Positions 17,183 to 26,692 of a stretch of 64,000 nt of DNA are shown here, piece after piece. The notes beneath the pieces are model-generated. The model worked only from the letters and a program-made list of their open reading frames with translations, had not been told where the DNA came from and ran no database searches. This stretch comes from Fuscovulum ytuae (GTDB taxonomy: Bacteria > Pseudomonadota > Alphaproteobacteria > Rhodobacterales > Rhodobacteraceae), in NCBI RefSeq assembly GCF_029953595.1, contig NZ_CP124535.1:1054001-1118000 (forward strand), in the 5' to 3' direction. The translations under genes and the position numbers were made by a program. Position 1 is the stretch's first letter. Each line of letters starts with the position of its first letter.

Positions 17183-18698
17183 CCTGCGTCCCCCAGACCC
17201 CCGCCATCATCAGGCCCAGCTTGCGCGCATCCGCCGCCTCTGCCGCGATGGGGACCGACAGCTTCCCCTTCACGATGGCCTGCAACCGATCCGCCAATCC
17301 CACCGCCTCATCCAAATCCTCGGATATCAGCAGGATGGCCGCCCCCTCGGCCCGCGCCTGCAACAATTCCTGATGCACCGCCGCAATGGCCCCCTCATCC
17401 AAGCCCCGCGTCGGCTGATTGGCCAAAAGGAACCTCGGCCCCGCCGCCAGATTGCGCCCAAGGATCAGCTTTTGCATATTCCCCCCCGACAGCGCCCTTG
17501 TCCGGCTGCGCGGCCCCGCCCCCCGGATGTCGAACCGCTTTATCAGGGCCTCGGCATAATCCATCGCCGCCCGCCGCTTCACAAAACCAAAGCGCGCATA
17601 GTCTCGCAGCCGCTCCAGCACCGCGTTTTCCCAGACGGCCAGATCACCCACCACGCCCTGCGCATGGCGGTCCTCCGGCACCCGCCCCAATCCCATCCGC
17701 ACCGCCTGCCGGGGCGTCATCCGCGCGATATCCCGCCCCTGAAAGCTGATCGTCCCCGCATCGGGCCGCGCCAGCCCCGACAGCACCCGCCCCAGCATCG
17801 CCTGCCCATTCCCAGACACGCCGACGATCCCAAGGATCTCCCCCTCGCGCACCTCGAAATCGACGCCGTCCAAGCCCATGCCGCCGCCCCGGCTTGCCCG
17901 CAGCCCCCGCGCCACCACCACCGGCGCGCCCGCCGCATGGGCCTGCCGCTTGGGCCGCGCCACGGCCCGCCCCACCATCAACTCGGCCAGTTCTGGCGGG
18001 CTTGTCTCTGCCGTCACCCGCTCTGCCACCACCTGCCCTTGACGCAGCACGACAACCCGGTCCGAGGCTCCCATCACCTCATGCAGCTTGTGGCTTATGA
18101 ACAGGATCGACAGCCCCCCCTTCGCCATCCCCTTCAGGATACGGAACAACTGCTCCGCCTCAGGCCGCGCCAGCACGGCGGTCGGCTCGTCCAAAATCAG
18201 AACGCGCGCCTCACGATACAGGGCCTTGAGGATCTCCACCCGCTGCCGTTCGCCCACCGAAAGGTCACCCACCCGCGCCAGAGGGTCCACCGGAAGGCCA
18301 AAGGTCCGCGCCAATTCCTCGATCTTGCGGATCGCCCCATCGCGGTTCATCCCCGCCTTCCACAGGGAGTCCGACCCGATCACGATGTTTTCCAGCACGG
18401 TCAGATTGCCCGCCAGCGTGAAATGCTGATGCACCATCCCCACGCCTGCCGCGATGGCCGCCTGTGGCCGACCGGGCGGCAAGTTCCGTCCCATCACCCG
18501 CACCACCCCCGCATCCGCCGCATAATGGCCGAAAAGGATGTTCATCAGGGTCGTCTTGCCTGCGCCATTCTCCCCCAAAAGGGCCAGCACTTCGCCCTTC
18601 CTCAAGGATAAGGTCACATCGTCATTGGCCACCAATGCGCCAAAGCGCTTGCTGATCCCGACCAATTCCAGAACCGGTCCCGAAGCCCCCGCAATCAT
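17172..18698 (-). CDS. ABC transporter ATPase with two ABC domains (nucleoside/sugar type)
   Basis: A 508-residue cytoplasmic ATPase with duplicated ABC domains, as in RbsA, YufO and NupO. The first has Walker A GENGAGKTT, signature LSVGERQRVEILKAL and LILDEPTAVL. The second has a degenerate Walker A (GVSGNGQAM, no Lys) and signature LSGGNMQKLILGR followed by FLLANQPTRGLD, where the usual Walker B Glu is replaced. One functional site and one degenerate site are normal for this subfamily. It is followed by two permease genes with overlapping ends. Confidence 0.92.
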   Translation of the reverse strand: MIAGASGPVLELVGISKRFGALVANDDVTLSLRKGEVLALLGENGAGKTTLMNILFGHYAADAGVVRVMGRNLPPGRPQAAIAAGVGMVHQHFTLAGNLTVLENIVIGSDSLWKAGMNRDGAIRKIEELARTFGLPVDPLARVGDLSVGERQRVEILKALYREARVLILDEPTAVLARPEAEQLFRILKGMAKGGLSILFISHKLHEVMGASDRVVVLRQGQVVAERVTAETSPPELAELMVGRAVARPKRQAHAAGAPVVVARGLRASRGGGMGLDGVDFEVREGEILGIVGVSGNGQAMLGRVLSGLARPDAGTISFQGRDIARMTPRQAVRMGLGRVPEDRHAQGVVGDLAVWENAVLERLRDYARFGFVKRRAAMDYAEALIKRFDIRGAGPRSRTRALSGGNMQKLILGRNLAAGPRFLLANQPTRGLDEGAIAAVHQELLQARAEGAAILLISEDLDEAVGLADRLQAIVKGKLSVPIAAEAADARKLGLMMAGVWGTQDAH

Positions 18699-18753
18699 CC
18701 CTGCCCCCCTGTCACCACCCCGACCCTAGCATATCCACGACAATCGCAACCCC

Positions 18754-20049
18754 TTAGGGATGCCCCGCGACCGGATAGGGATAGGCCACCTCTGGCAGCC
18801 CCCCCGCCACCCGCGCCGCCAGTGCCAAAAGCGCCCGGTCACATCCTGCCCGCGCGGCAATCTGCACCCCCACTGGGATGCCCGCCCCCGCAACGGGCAC
18901 CACAACCGCCGGAAATCCCGCCGCATTGGCCAGCGCCGCCCCGGGCGCGATATCGGAAATCTGCGCGAAATGCGCCGCCACATCCCGCGCGCCCATGTCA
19001 AAAGCCCCGACTTTGGGCACGCCATCGCGCAGCACGGGGGAAATCACCGCATCCACCTCTCCCATCCACGCCTCCCACTCCGCCGTCAGAATCGCCATCT
19101 CGCGGCCAAGGGCAAAGACCTCCGCCCCTGTCATGGCGCAGCCCTCCGCCATCACCGCCGCCGCGATGGGCGTCAATTCTTCGCCCTTTACCCCAAGAAA
19201 CCCCATCCACTCCGCCAAGGACGCCGTCAGCACCCCCTGCGCCACCCGTCCTGCCCGCGCCGCCATCGCCACGGGAAAATCCCGCCGCTCCACCGTCAGC
19301 CCAAACCCGCGCAGCACCTCTGCCACAGCCTCGACCCCGGCCACCTGCGCCGCTGCGCACCCGTCGGGCAGAACCATCGCCACAGGCCCTTTGCCAAAGG
19401 GGCGCCCCCCGGCCCAAGGCTCTGCCACCGCCGCAAAGGCCATGGCCACATCCCGCACCGACCGCGCCAGAACCAATTCGCTCGCCAGCCCCAAGAGCCA
19501 GTTCCCCTGATCCGGCCCCATCGGCACAGCGCCGCGCGAAGGCTTCAACCCCACCAACCCGCAGCAGGCCGCAGGCACACGGATGGACCCCGCCGCATCC
19601 GTGGCATGGGCCATGGCGACGATCCCTCCCGCCACAGCCGCCGCCGCACCGCCCGACGACCCACCGGGCGACAGCCCTGCATCCCAAGGGTTCACACAAG
19701 GGTCCGAGGTCAACGCCAAGCCAAACTCCGGAACCCGCGTCAGGCCAAAGGGCACCAGCCCCGCCCGACGAAAGCGCGCGAACAGATCGCTATCCGTCTT
19801 CTGATCCACCCGCCGCCGCGCCAAAGCCGCAGACCCTGCGACCGGGGACAGACCCGCCGCCCCCGATCCAAGGTCCTTGCCCAGAAACGGCACTCCGGCA
19901 AAGGGCCCATCCCCGATGGGCCCCGCCGCAGTCTCCACCCGCACCACCGCGCCGAACCGATCCGCCGCCGCGACCGATGCCGCCATCGCCTCGGCAGCGG
20001 GAACCGCACCCGAGGCGATCGCCGCCGCTAGGGATGTCGCGTCCTGCAA
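18754..20049 (-). CDS. Amidase (amidase-signature family)
   Basis: A 431-residue Ser-Ser-Lys amidase. Catalytic Lys58 (LGKDLGS), cis-Ser131 in PGGSSGGAAAAVAGG and nucleophile Ser155 in DAAGSIRVPA are intact. These enzymes hydrolyse amides, ureides or carbamoyl compounds. GatA is unlikely because the gene lies far from gatB (58903) and the protein is shorter and divergent. It sits inside the BMP transporter operon, three bases after the binding-protein gene, so it probably processes the imported compound or a product of the CodA-like deaminase. The substrate is not determined. Confidence 0.85.
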   Translation of the reverse strand: MQDATSLAAAIASGAVPAAEAMAASVAAADRFGAVVRVETAAGPIGDGPFAGVPFLGKDLGSGAAGLSPVAGSAALARRRVDQKTDSDLFARFRRAGLVPFGLTRVPEFGLALTSDPCVNPWDAGLSPGGSSGGAAAAVAGGIVAMAHATDAAGSIRVPAACCGLVGLKPSRGAVPMGPDQGNWLLGLASELVLARSVRDVAMAFAAVAEPWAGGRPFGKGPVAMVLPDGCAAAQVAGVEAVAEVLRGFGLTVERRDFPVAMAARAGRVAQGVLTASLAEWMGFLGVKGEELTPIAAAVMAEGCAMTGAEVFALGREMAILTAEWEAWMGEVDAVISPVLRDGVPKVGAFDMGARDVAAHFAQISDIAPGAALANAAGFPAVVVPVAGAGIPVGVQIAARAGCDRALLALAARVAGGLPEVAYPYPVAGHP

Positions 20050-20052
20050 GGC

Positions 20053-21036
20053 TCAGGCAGGCTCGTTCGCGTCGATCGGCACCTCAAAAGTCCCTGCCGC
20101 AATCGCCGCGCGCTTTTCCTCCATCGCGGGGACCGCGTCGGCGGGCACCTCTTCGGCCACGAAGATCAACTCGTTCCCGCCATATTTCATGAAGGAATAT
20201 TCGGTGTAATCCCGCCCCACCGGACGCCCTGCCACCACATCGGCCACAATGGCATCAATGGTTGGGCGATAGTTCCAGATCGCATTGGCGAACACCGTCC
20301 CCGGATAGCGCGGCGTGTAATCGATCAGCGACCCGATCGCCTTCACCCCCCGCTCCTGCGCGCCATCCGCCGTCCCGATCCGCTCGCCAAACAGGATATC
20401 CGCCCCGCCGTCGATCTGCGCCACCGCCGCCTCTTTGGCCTTGGCCGGGTCGAACCATGCGCCAATGAAACCGTTCAGGAACTTCGCCTCCGGGTTCACC
20501 TCTTTCACGCCCATGCGGAAGGCGTTGATCAGCAGATTCACCTCCGGGATCGGATAGCCGCCGACCGACCCGAAGGTATTGGTCGCAGACATCTTCCCCG
20601 CCAGCATCCCCGCCAGATAGGCCGCTTCATGGTTGCGCGTGCCGAAGACGCCGAAATTATCGCCTTCTGGTCCGCCCGACGACCCCATCAAGAAGGCGGT
20701 TTCCGGGTAATCCGCTGCCACCGCGCGCGCCTCGGCCTCCACCGCATAGCTTTCGCCCCAGATCAGCTTCGCGCCGCCTTCCGCATATTCCCGCATCGCA
20801 CGGGAATAATCGGTCGCAGCCACGCCTTCGCTGAACTCATATTCGATCAACCCATCCGCCGCCGCTGCCTGCATCGCGGCATGGATGCGGGAATTCCACG
20901 CGTTCTCTACCGGCGAGGCATGCACCCCCGCCACCTTGATCGCCGTTTGGGCATTCACCCGACGCAGATAGGCGGGCAGCGCCAGCGTGGCCGCCGCCCC
21001 GATCATCAGGCTCCGGCGCGTTGTCGAAAATCTCAT
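20053..21036 (-). CDS. BMP-family ABC transporter substrate-binding protein
   Basis: A 327-residue exported binding protein. The N-terminus MRFSTTRRSLMIGAAATLALPAYLRRVNA has twin arginines before a hydrophobic core, so Tat export is plausible. It lacks a lipobox cysteine, so it is periplasmic rather than a lipoprotein. The mature region has the PnrA/BMP signatures AAYLAGMLAGKMS and GSVGGYPIPEVN. BMP proteins bind nucleosides or purines. It lies between the CodA-like deaminase and the amidase gene, with gaps of 31 and three bases. Confidence 0.9.
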   Translation of the reverse strand: MRFSTTRRSLMIGAAATLALPAYLRRVNAQTAIKVAGVHASPVENAWNSRIHAAMQAAAADGLIEYEFSEGVAATDYSRAMREYAEGGAKLIWGESYAVEAEARAVAADYPETAFLMGSSGGPEGDNFGVFGTRNHEAAYLAGMLAGKMSATNTFGSVGGYPIPEVNLLINAFRMGVKEVNPEAKFLNGFIGAWFDPAKAKEAAVAQIDGGADILFGERIGTADGAQERGVKAIGSLIDYTPRYPGTVFANAIWNYRPTIDAIVADVVAGRPVGRDYTEYSFMKYGGNELIFVAEEVPADAVPAMEEKRAAIAAGTFEVPIDANEPA

Positions 21037-21067
21037 CTCACTTCTCCCCGTTTGGTTGCTTGTTGTC

Positions 21068-22360
21068 TCAATCTTCTGCCATCGGCGCGTAATCCGCAGG
21101 GTCCAGCCCTGCCGGACGCCCCGGCAAATCCAGCCGCGCCAAACGTGGCGCCGTCTCGGCCAGCACCCGGCCTGACCGGATCACCGCCAGCCGCGTTGCG
21201 CGCAGCCGCACCGCTTCAATCGGATCGCGCGCCTGCAAGATCACCATCGTCGCGGGCCCGCCCACCCGCAGGGTCGGATCAGGCAGGCCCATCGCCAGAT
21301 GCCCCCCCACCGTGACCGACGAAAAGGCCCAAGCCATCGCCTCGCGCGAGGTCATGGGAACGGCATGCACCCCCATATGCGCCACTTCCAGCATGTCCGC
21401 CGATCCCAAAGGATACCACGGGTCCATCGTGCAATCCTGCCCGAAGGCCACATTCACCCCCGCCGCCCTAAGTTCCGGCACCCGCGTCATCCCGCGCCGC
21501 TTGGGATAGGTATCCGACCGCCCCTGCAGCGTGATGTTGATCAAGGGATTTGGCACGATATGCAGCCCCGCCTCGGCAATCAGCGGGATCAGCTTTGACG
21601 CATAATAATTGTCCATAGAATGCATCGACGTGCAATGGCTGCCCACCACCCGCCCTTGCAGGCCCAAGCGCACGGTTTCCGCCGCCAGCGTCTCGATATG
21701 GCGGCTCATCGGGTCATCGCTTTCATCGCAATGCAGATCGACAGGCAGCCCTCGCTCAGCCGCAATCTCGCACAGCGCACGCACCGACTCGGCCCCCGCC
21801 TGCATGGTGCGTTCGAAATGCGGGATGCCCCCCACCACGTCCACGCCCATATCCAAGGCACGGATCAGGTTCCGATGCGCCGTCGGGTCGCGATAAAGCC
21901 CATCCTGCGGAAAGGCGACCAATTGCAGGTCGATATAGCCCGCGACCTGCCGCTTCACCTCCAAAAGTGCCTCGACCGCCGTCAACCGATCATCGCAAAC
22001 ATCCACATGCGTCCTGATCGACAAAAGCCCCTGCGCCACCGCCAGATCGCAATAGCGCAGCGCGCGCTCCATCACGGCTTCCACCGTCAAAAGCGGCTTC
22101 AACTCCCCCCACAGCGCGATCCCCTCCAGCAATGTGCCGGATCGGTTCAGCCGCGGCAGACCAAGGGACAAGGTCGCATCCATATGGAAATGCGGGTCAG
22201 CGAAAGGCGGGGCCACAAGACGCCCGCCCGCCTCGATCACCCTGCCTGCCTCGGCCTCAATCTGCGGGGCGATCTCGACGATCTGCCCATCCTTCACCGC
22301 AATATCGACCGGCGTCTTTCCCTGCGAAAGACGCCCCGCCCTTACCAGCAGGTCCAGCAT
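21068..22360 (-). CDS. CodA-like amidohydrolase (cytosine/isoguanine deaminase type)
   Basis: A 430-residue metal-dependent amidohydrolase that aligns by eye along most of its length with E. coli cytosine deaminase. Metal ligands His57 and His59 (HFHMD), His210 and Glu213 (HCDE), His242 (SHCTSMHS) and Asp309 (FGQD) are in place, as is Gln152 (AFPQ). The residue after the catalytic Asp is Cys310, where E. coli CodA has Asp314, a residue linked to substrate choice. The product is therefore a deaminase for cytosine, isoguanine or a related ring compound. It is first in the transporter operon and probably deaminates the imported substrate. Confidence 0.82.
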   Translation of the reverse strand: MLDLLVRAGRLSQGKTPVDIAVKDGQIVEIAPQIEAEAGRVIEAGGRLVAPPFADPHFHMDATLSLGLPRLNRSGTLLEGIALWGELKPLLTVEAVMERALRYCDLAVAQGLLSIRTHVDVCDDRLTAVEALLEVKRQVAGYIDLQLVAFPQDGLYRDPTAHRNLIRALDMGVDVVGGIPHFERTMQAGAESVRALCEIAAERGLPVDLHCDESDDPMSRHIETLAAETVRLGLQGRVVGSHCTSMHSMDNYYASKLIPLIAEAGLHIVPNPLINITLQGRSDTYPKRRGMTRVPELRAAGVNVAFGQDCTMDPWYPLGSADMLEVAHMGVHAVPMTSREAMAWAFSSVTVGGHLAMGLPDPTLRVGGPATMVILQARDPIEAVRLRATRLAVIRSGRVLAETAPRLARLDLPGRPAGLDPADYAPMAED

Positions 22361-22909
22361 GTCACCCCCGTGTCTTCGCCGCTGTCACTGAACCGTGCCG
22401 CGCGGCGCTTGTCGCGTGACCCAGCGTTATCCAAATTTACCCATCGGTCAAAAAAGATTTCACTGCCGCGAAAAGAGGCAGCCCCGCCCCAGCCTGCCGC
22501 CCGGGCACGCAGGCGCAAAACACCCCCCAAAGCGCGGCGCACCCTGCCCATCCTTGGCAGACAGCCCCGCGCATCAAGTTTCGTGCCCCATCAAAGAGAC
22601 CGGCGCCGTTCCCCAGAAAAACGCCGGATTACGAATCACCTCAGGCCCGAACCGCGCAAATCCCTGACCCGCATCACCCGGAATGGTTAACGACACATCG
22701 GCCCGCGGCCCGATCGTTTCCGGATTGTCACCGCTGCCGCCCTCGGCCCGCGAATTGCGTCATTGTCGCGGCGGGAACGTCCATCTGGCTTGCGACATGG
22801 CAACATTTGGGTAAAACTGTAGCCACTTCGGGATGCCGCGTCCCGTGTCCGGCCGAAGCCGGGCAAAAGTGTAACGATCCGGTGGGGGCCGGGTTGCCAT
22901 AGGCGGAAT
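22361..22909. other. Intergenic region, 549 bp, no convincing gene
   Basis: This gap separates the minus-strand CodA-like operon from a plus-strand hypothetical gene and must hold both promoters. A weak minus-strand candidate is TTGACC (22446-22451) with TAACGC 16 bases on (22424-22429). A 90-codon frame (22395-22667) is Arg/Pro-rich and looks like GC-bias noise. I see no hairpin terminator or known riboswitch. Confidence 0.6.
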
Positions 22910-23470
22910 GTGTTTATGTCCCAAGCTGCCGGGGAATGTGATGTCTGTGTGTGTGCCTTTCGTCGCCCTTTGCGACGCGTCCTTTGGCCTTTGGCCCGCC
23001 CGCAAACCGTGCGGGGGGTGCTGAGCATGGGCTTCCTCCCTCCAAAAGGTTCCGTCGCGCCCGAAACCTTCGCACCCGAGGCGAAGGATATCGCGCAGGC
23101 CGTTGAAATCACGATGTTCTCCGAAGGGCTGACGATCCGCGTGGGTGCCGCCCCCGATGATGTCTGCCGGATTGAGGAATTGTCGATCGGCGACCCGATC
23201 TGGGATCTTGCCGCCCAGCGTCTTGTCGATGTCGAGGCGATGGGTTGCGCCACGCTCGACGCGGCCCAGCTGGCCGAACTTGGCCTGCGCCCCATGGCGC
23301 TCGCCCATGGCGCGGGCTGGTTCGCGCTGGCGTCTGCCCGCCTCATCGCCCCGCCCCCGCGCCTGTCCACCGATCTTGGCCCGACCGTTTTCTTCCGCAT
23401 TTGGCCCGACAGCCGCGTCGTGGCCGAGGTGGCGGGTCGCCCGGTCCTCTTGCGCCACGGCCTCGCCTGA
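22910..23470 (+). CDS. Hypothetical protein (possible Hint-domain relative)
   Basis: I do not recognise the family with confidence. The C-terminal 110 residues look like a folded domain: SIGDPIWDLAAQRLVDVEAM, LRPMALAHGAGWFALASARL and a VLLRHG ending. The segment loosely resembles Hint-type domains common in Rhodobacteraceae, but the catalytic Cys/His cannot be assigned. The first 40 residues are Arg/Cys-rich and may not be translated. An in-frame ATG at 23027 behind GGGGGGTG would give 147 residues and is a serious alternative start. No signal peptide or membrane helix is clear. The downstream trmO gene follows after 74 bases. Confidence 0.6.
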   Translation: MFMSQAAGECDVCVCAFRRPLRRVLWPLARPQTVRGVLSMGFLPPKGSVAPETFAPEAKDIAQAVEITMFSEGLTIRVGAAPDDVCRIEELSIGDPIWDLAAQRLVDVEAMGCATLDAAQLAELGLRPMALAHGAGWFALASARLIAPPPRLSTDLGPTVFFRIWPDSRVVAEVAGRPVLLRHGLA

Positions 23471-23544
23471 TCCCCCGCGCCCGACCGCCGCATTGCGCCC
23501 TTCATCGCCCCGCGCCACGATCTGCGGGTAACCAAAGGCGCAGA

Positions 23545-24030
23545 ATGGCCCATCCTGACGATCCGATCCGCCCCGGCGAGCAACGGCTTTTCCCCGATCC
23601 CGCCACGCAGCACGACGCGACACTGGCCTTCATCGGCCATGTCCGGTCCCCTTGGTCTGCCGAGGATAGCCCCAAGAACATCGCCGAGGCGCGCGCCCGC
23701 GCCACCCCCGCCCGGCTTGAAATCGACCTCCCCTATCGCCCCGCCCTGCAAGGGCTTTCTCCCGGCGATGCCGTGATCCTGCTTTACTGGACAGGCGGCG
23801 CAAGGCGCGATCTTGCGGTGCAATCGCCCCGCCACAGGCCCGCGCCCACCGGCACCTTCGCGCTCCGCTCGCCCGCACGGCCCAATCCCATTGCGCTGGG
23901 TGTCGTGCGCCTGCTCTCTATCGACCTTACCACAGGCCGCGTCGGCATCGACGCGACCGATGCCTTCGATGGCACGCCGCTGCTGGATATCAAACCCTTC
24001 ATCCCCGGCGTGGACATCCCGCCCGCCTAG
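23545..24030 (+). CDS. trmO: tRNA (N6-threonylcarbamoyladenosine37-N6)-methyltransferase TrmO
   Basis: A 161-residue protein of the TsaA/YaeB (UPF0066) family. It methylates t6A37 in some tRNAs using S-adenosylmethionine. The domain begins at FIGHVRSPW (residue 29) and continues LEIDLPYRPALQGLSPGDAVILLYW and FALRSPARPNPIALG, all family hallmarks, ending LLDIKPFIPGVD. The frame is open upstream, but the ATG at 23545 gives the usual length. It is convergent with mtnA, with a four-base gap. Confidence 0.88.
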   Translation: MAHPDDPIRPGEQRLFPDPATQHDATLAFIGHVRSPWSAEDSPKNIAEARARATPARLEIDLPYRPALQGLSPGDAVILLYWTGGARRDLAVQSPRHRPAPTGTFALRSPARPNPIALGVVRLLSIDLTTGRVGIDATDAFDGTPLLDIKPFIPGVDIPPA

Positions 24031-24034
24031 CGCC

Positions 24035-25054
24035 CTAGCCCCCGAACAGCGCCCGCAGGTTTACGTCAAAGGGCGGCCGGATGATCCCCTTTTCGGTAAT
24101 CAGCCCCGCAATCAATCGATTGGGCGTCACATCGAAAGCCGGATTGAAGGCCCGCGCACCGTTGGGCGCAATGCTGGCCCCGTTCACGACCAGCACCTCC
24201 TCCTCCGCGCGTTCCTCAATCTCGATCCCGTCCCCCGTGGGCGTGCCCATGTCGATGGTCGAAGTCGGACAGGCCACGTAGAAGGGCACCCCGTTATCCT
24301 GCGCCGCCAGCGCAAGGTTATAGGTGCCAATCTTGTTGGCCGTATCACCATTGGCCGCCACACGGTCGCAGCCCACGACGGCAATATCCACCGGTCGCTT
24401 GCGCATGATATGGGCCGATGCCCCATCCACCACCACCGCATGCGGCACGCCATATTCCATCAGTTCAAAGGACGACAGCTTTGCCCCCTGCAAGCGGGGA
24501 CGTGTCTCGTCGAGATAGGCGAAAACCTTATGCCCCGCCTCATGCGCCCGCCGGATGATGCCCAGCGCCGTGCCCACGCCCACCGCCGCCAAGGCCCCGG
24601 TGTTGCAATGGTGAAAGAAGGTCACCTCCTGCGGCAGGATCGCCCGCGCATGGGCGGCAATCGCCTCATTCACCGCCACATCCTCGGCCTCCATCGCCAG
24701 GGCCTCCGCCTCCAACCGCGCCGCATCCGCGCCTGCCTCCCATAAGGCCCGCATCCGGTCCAACGCCCAGAACAGGTTCACCGCCGTGGGCCGCGCCGCC
24801 CGCAGCACGGCATCCGCCGCAGGCAACACCGCCCGCAAATCCGCCCCGCCCGCCTGCCGTGCCGCGATGACCAGACCGAAGGCCGCGCTCACCCCGATGG
24901 CCGGCGCACCGCGCACCGTCATGTCGCGGATCGCCCCCGCCACCGACTCGGCCGTGGCCAGATCGCGATAGCGCACCACCTCGGGCAGCACGCGCTGATC
25001 CAACAGGCGCAAGACAGGCCCCTCGGTCACCCATTCCATCGTCCGAAACGCCAT
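24035..25054 (-). CDS. mtnA: S-methyl-5-thioribose-1-phosphate isomerase
   Basis: A 339-residue methionine-salvage enzyme that isomerises methylthioribose-1-phosphate to methylthioribulose-1-phosphate. Conserved TVRGAPAIG (residues 46-54), the catalytic cysteine in [11 protein letters not shown] (Cys150) and the acid in [20 protein letters not shown] (Asp230) identify it. eIF2B-alpha homologues would lack this full set. No other mtn gene is nearby, so the rest of the pathway, or its alternative isoprenoid shunt, must be encoded elsewhere. Confidence 0.93.
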   Translation of the reverse strand: MAFRTMEWVTEGPVLRLLDQRVLPEVVRYRDLATAESVAGAIRDMTVRGAPAIGVSAAFGLVIAARQAGGADLRAVLPAADAVLRAARPTAVNLFWALDRMRALWEAGADAARLEAEALAMEAEDVAVNEAIAAHARAILPQEVTFFHHCNTGALAAVGVGTALGIIRRAHEAGHKVFAYLDETRPRLQGAKLSSFELMEYGVPHAVVVDGASAHIMRKRPVDIAVVGCDRVAANGDTANKIGTYNLALAAQDNGVPFYVACPTSTIDMGTPTGDGIEIEERAEEEVLVVNGASIAPNGARAFNPAFDVTPNRLIAGLITEKGIIRPPFDVNLRALFGG

Positions 25055-25117
25055 GCCCGCCTCCTGCGCCGCCCTGCGCTTCAGGCTACAAGAAACCGTT
25101 CCCGCCGCAACCCGGCC

Positions 25118-26272
25118 CTAGACCCCATCCGCCGCAAAGGCTGGCATCGCCGCCCCGGCCCGCAGAAAGCGCCGCGCGGCATCCAAGCCTTCCCGGATCG
25201 TCTGATCCATGTCGAGATAGCGATAAGTTCCCAGCCGCCCCACAAAGGTCACCCCCCGCAACTCGCGCGCCCGCGCCTCATAGGCCGCCAACAGCGCCTG
25301 ATCCGCCACCAGCCGGATCGGGTAATAGGGCAGATCGCCGGGGCCACAATCGCGGGAATATTCGCGATAGCAGACCGTCGCCGCATGCTCTTCCCATGGC
25401 GCGAAATGCTTGTGTTCCGTCACCCGCGTGAAGGGCACTTCGGCGTCGGGGTAATTCATCACCGCGCAGCCCTGATGATCGCCAAGGTCCGTAAACCGCT
25501 CGAAATCCAGCGTGCGATAGCGCAGCCGCCCCAACCCATGATCGAAATACCCGTCCAGCGGCCCGGAATAAAAGACATGCCGCCACGCCCCCGCCCCTTG
25601 CGCGCGAAAGGGCGCGGCAAGTCGCAGCTCGATCAAGGGATGATCCAACATCGCCGCCACCATCGCGGTATATCCCGCCTCTGGCATGCCTTGATGGCGG
25701 TGGAAGAAATAGTTGTCGTCGTAATTGAACCGCAGCGGCAACCGCTTCAGGATCGATGCTGGCAGATCGGTCGGTGCCATCCCCCATTGCTTGACGGTAT
25801 AACCCTTTAGAAACGCCTCATAAAGCGGCCGCCCCAACAGGCGCAGCGCCTCACCCTCAAAACTCGCCGGATCGGCATTGCCCCCATCCGCCTGCGCGGC
25901 GATGAAGGCGCGCGCCTCTTCGGGGCGAAAGCTTTTGCAAAAGAACTGGTTGATCGTGTGCAGATTAATGGGCAGCGAATAGACGCGCGCGCCCACCGTC
26001 GCCTTCACCCGGTTCACGAAAGGACGAAACCGCGCGAAACGGTTTACGAAGGACCAAACCTCGTCATCATCGGTGTGAAAGATATGGGGGCCGTGCAGAT
26101 GCACCAGGACGCCCGTTTCGGCATCGCGTTCGGTATGGCAATTGCCCGCCACGTGATCGCGGGCCTCCAGTACAGTGGATGCAACGCCCGCCTCGGCCAG
26201 CACCCGCGCGATCACCGCACCGGACAGACCGGCCCCAACCACCAGAACGCGCACACATTCACCACTTGTCAC
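25118..26272 (-). CDS. glf: UDP-galactopyranose mutase
   Basis: FAD-dependent enzyme that contracts UDP-galactopyranose to UDP-galactofuranose for surface glycans. The FAD motif VGAGLSGAVIARVLAE, the FHTDDDEVW segment, the KGYTVKQWGM segment and the C-terminal YRYLDMDQTI motif are classic for Glf. An ATG at 26323 gives a poor leader. The GTG at 26272, after GGTAGGG, gives 384 residues, close to the usual 370-390; a GTG at 26254 is also possible. It stands alone with no glycosyltransferase neighbours in the window. Confidence 0.93.
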   Translation of the reverse strand: MTSGECVRVLVVGAGLSGAVIARVLAEAGVASTVLEARDHVAGNCHTERDAETGVLVHLHGPHIFHTDDDEVWSFVNRFARFRPFVNRVKATVGARVYSLPINLHTINQFFCKSFRPEEARAFIAAQADGGNADPASFEGEALRLLGRPLYEAFLKGYTVKQWGMAPTDLPASILKRLPLRFNYDDNYFFHRHQGMPEAGYTAMVAAMLDHPLIELRLAAPFRAQGAGAWRHVFYSGPLDGYFDHGLGRLRYRTLDFERFTDLGDHQGCAVMNYPDAEVPFTRVTEHKHFAPWEEHAATVCYREYSRDCGPGDLPYYPIRLVADQALLAAYEARARELRGVTFVGRLGTYRYLDMDQTIREGLDAARRFLRAGAAMPAFAADGV

Positions 26273-26566
26273 AACCCTACCGCGACAGGATGGGAAAATT
26301 CCTCCGCCTGTGCAAGGGCGCATGGCAAAAGCGCCCCGACAATGCCGTCACATTTCCAAATTCGGGAGCCATCGGAGAGGCCTCAGCCGCACGCAAACCC
26401 TGCCGCGTTTACCAAAGACATGCAGATTTCCGCCGGAAACGCCCAGAAATCGGGCCGAGTCACCCGAATTAATTAATATCACTTCGATAATAATTGCACT
26501 GCAAGGGCGCAGCCTGCGGCCTTACGACAGCCCCACCTTCAGGCAGAGCCAAATCCGTTGTTGGAT

Positions 26567-26643
26567 TGGTCGGGGCGATAGGATTCGAACCTACGACCTA
26601 CGGTACCCAAAACCGTCGCGCTACCAGACTGCGCCACGCCCCG
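26567..26643 (-). tRNA. tRNA-Pro (anticodon TGG)
   Basis: A 77-nt cloverleaf on the minus strand. Acceptor CGGGGCG pairs with CGCCCCG, the D-loop holds GTCTGGTAGC, the anticodon stem-loop is ACGGT-TTTGGGT-ACCGT with anticodon TGG, and the T-arm contains GGTTCGAATCC. The 3' CCA is encoded (26567-26569). It reads CCN proline codons. Confidence 0.97.
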
Positions 26644-26692
26644 AACGTTGCCTCCATACCCGCTTCCTTGCGGGATGGAAAGCGGTCTTGGG

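Noticed and set aside
18822-20192. 456-codon plus-strand frame opposite the amidase gene
   Set aside because: Almost entirely Pro, Arg, Ala and Ser with no domain; the minus-strand amidase catalytic residues are intact.
22395-22667. 90-codon plus-strand frame before the 22910 gene
   Set aside because: Low-complexity Pro/Arg/Lys composition, no ribosome binding site or domain.
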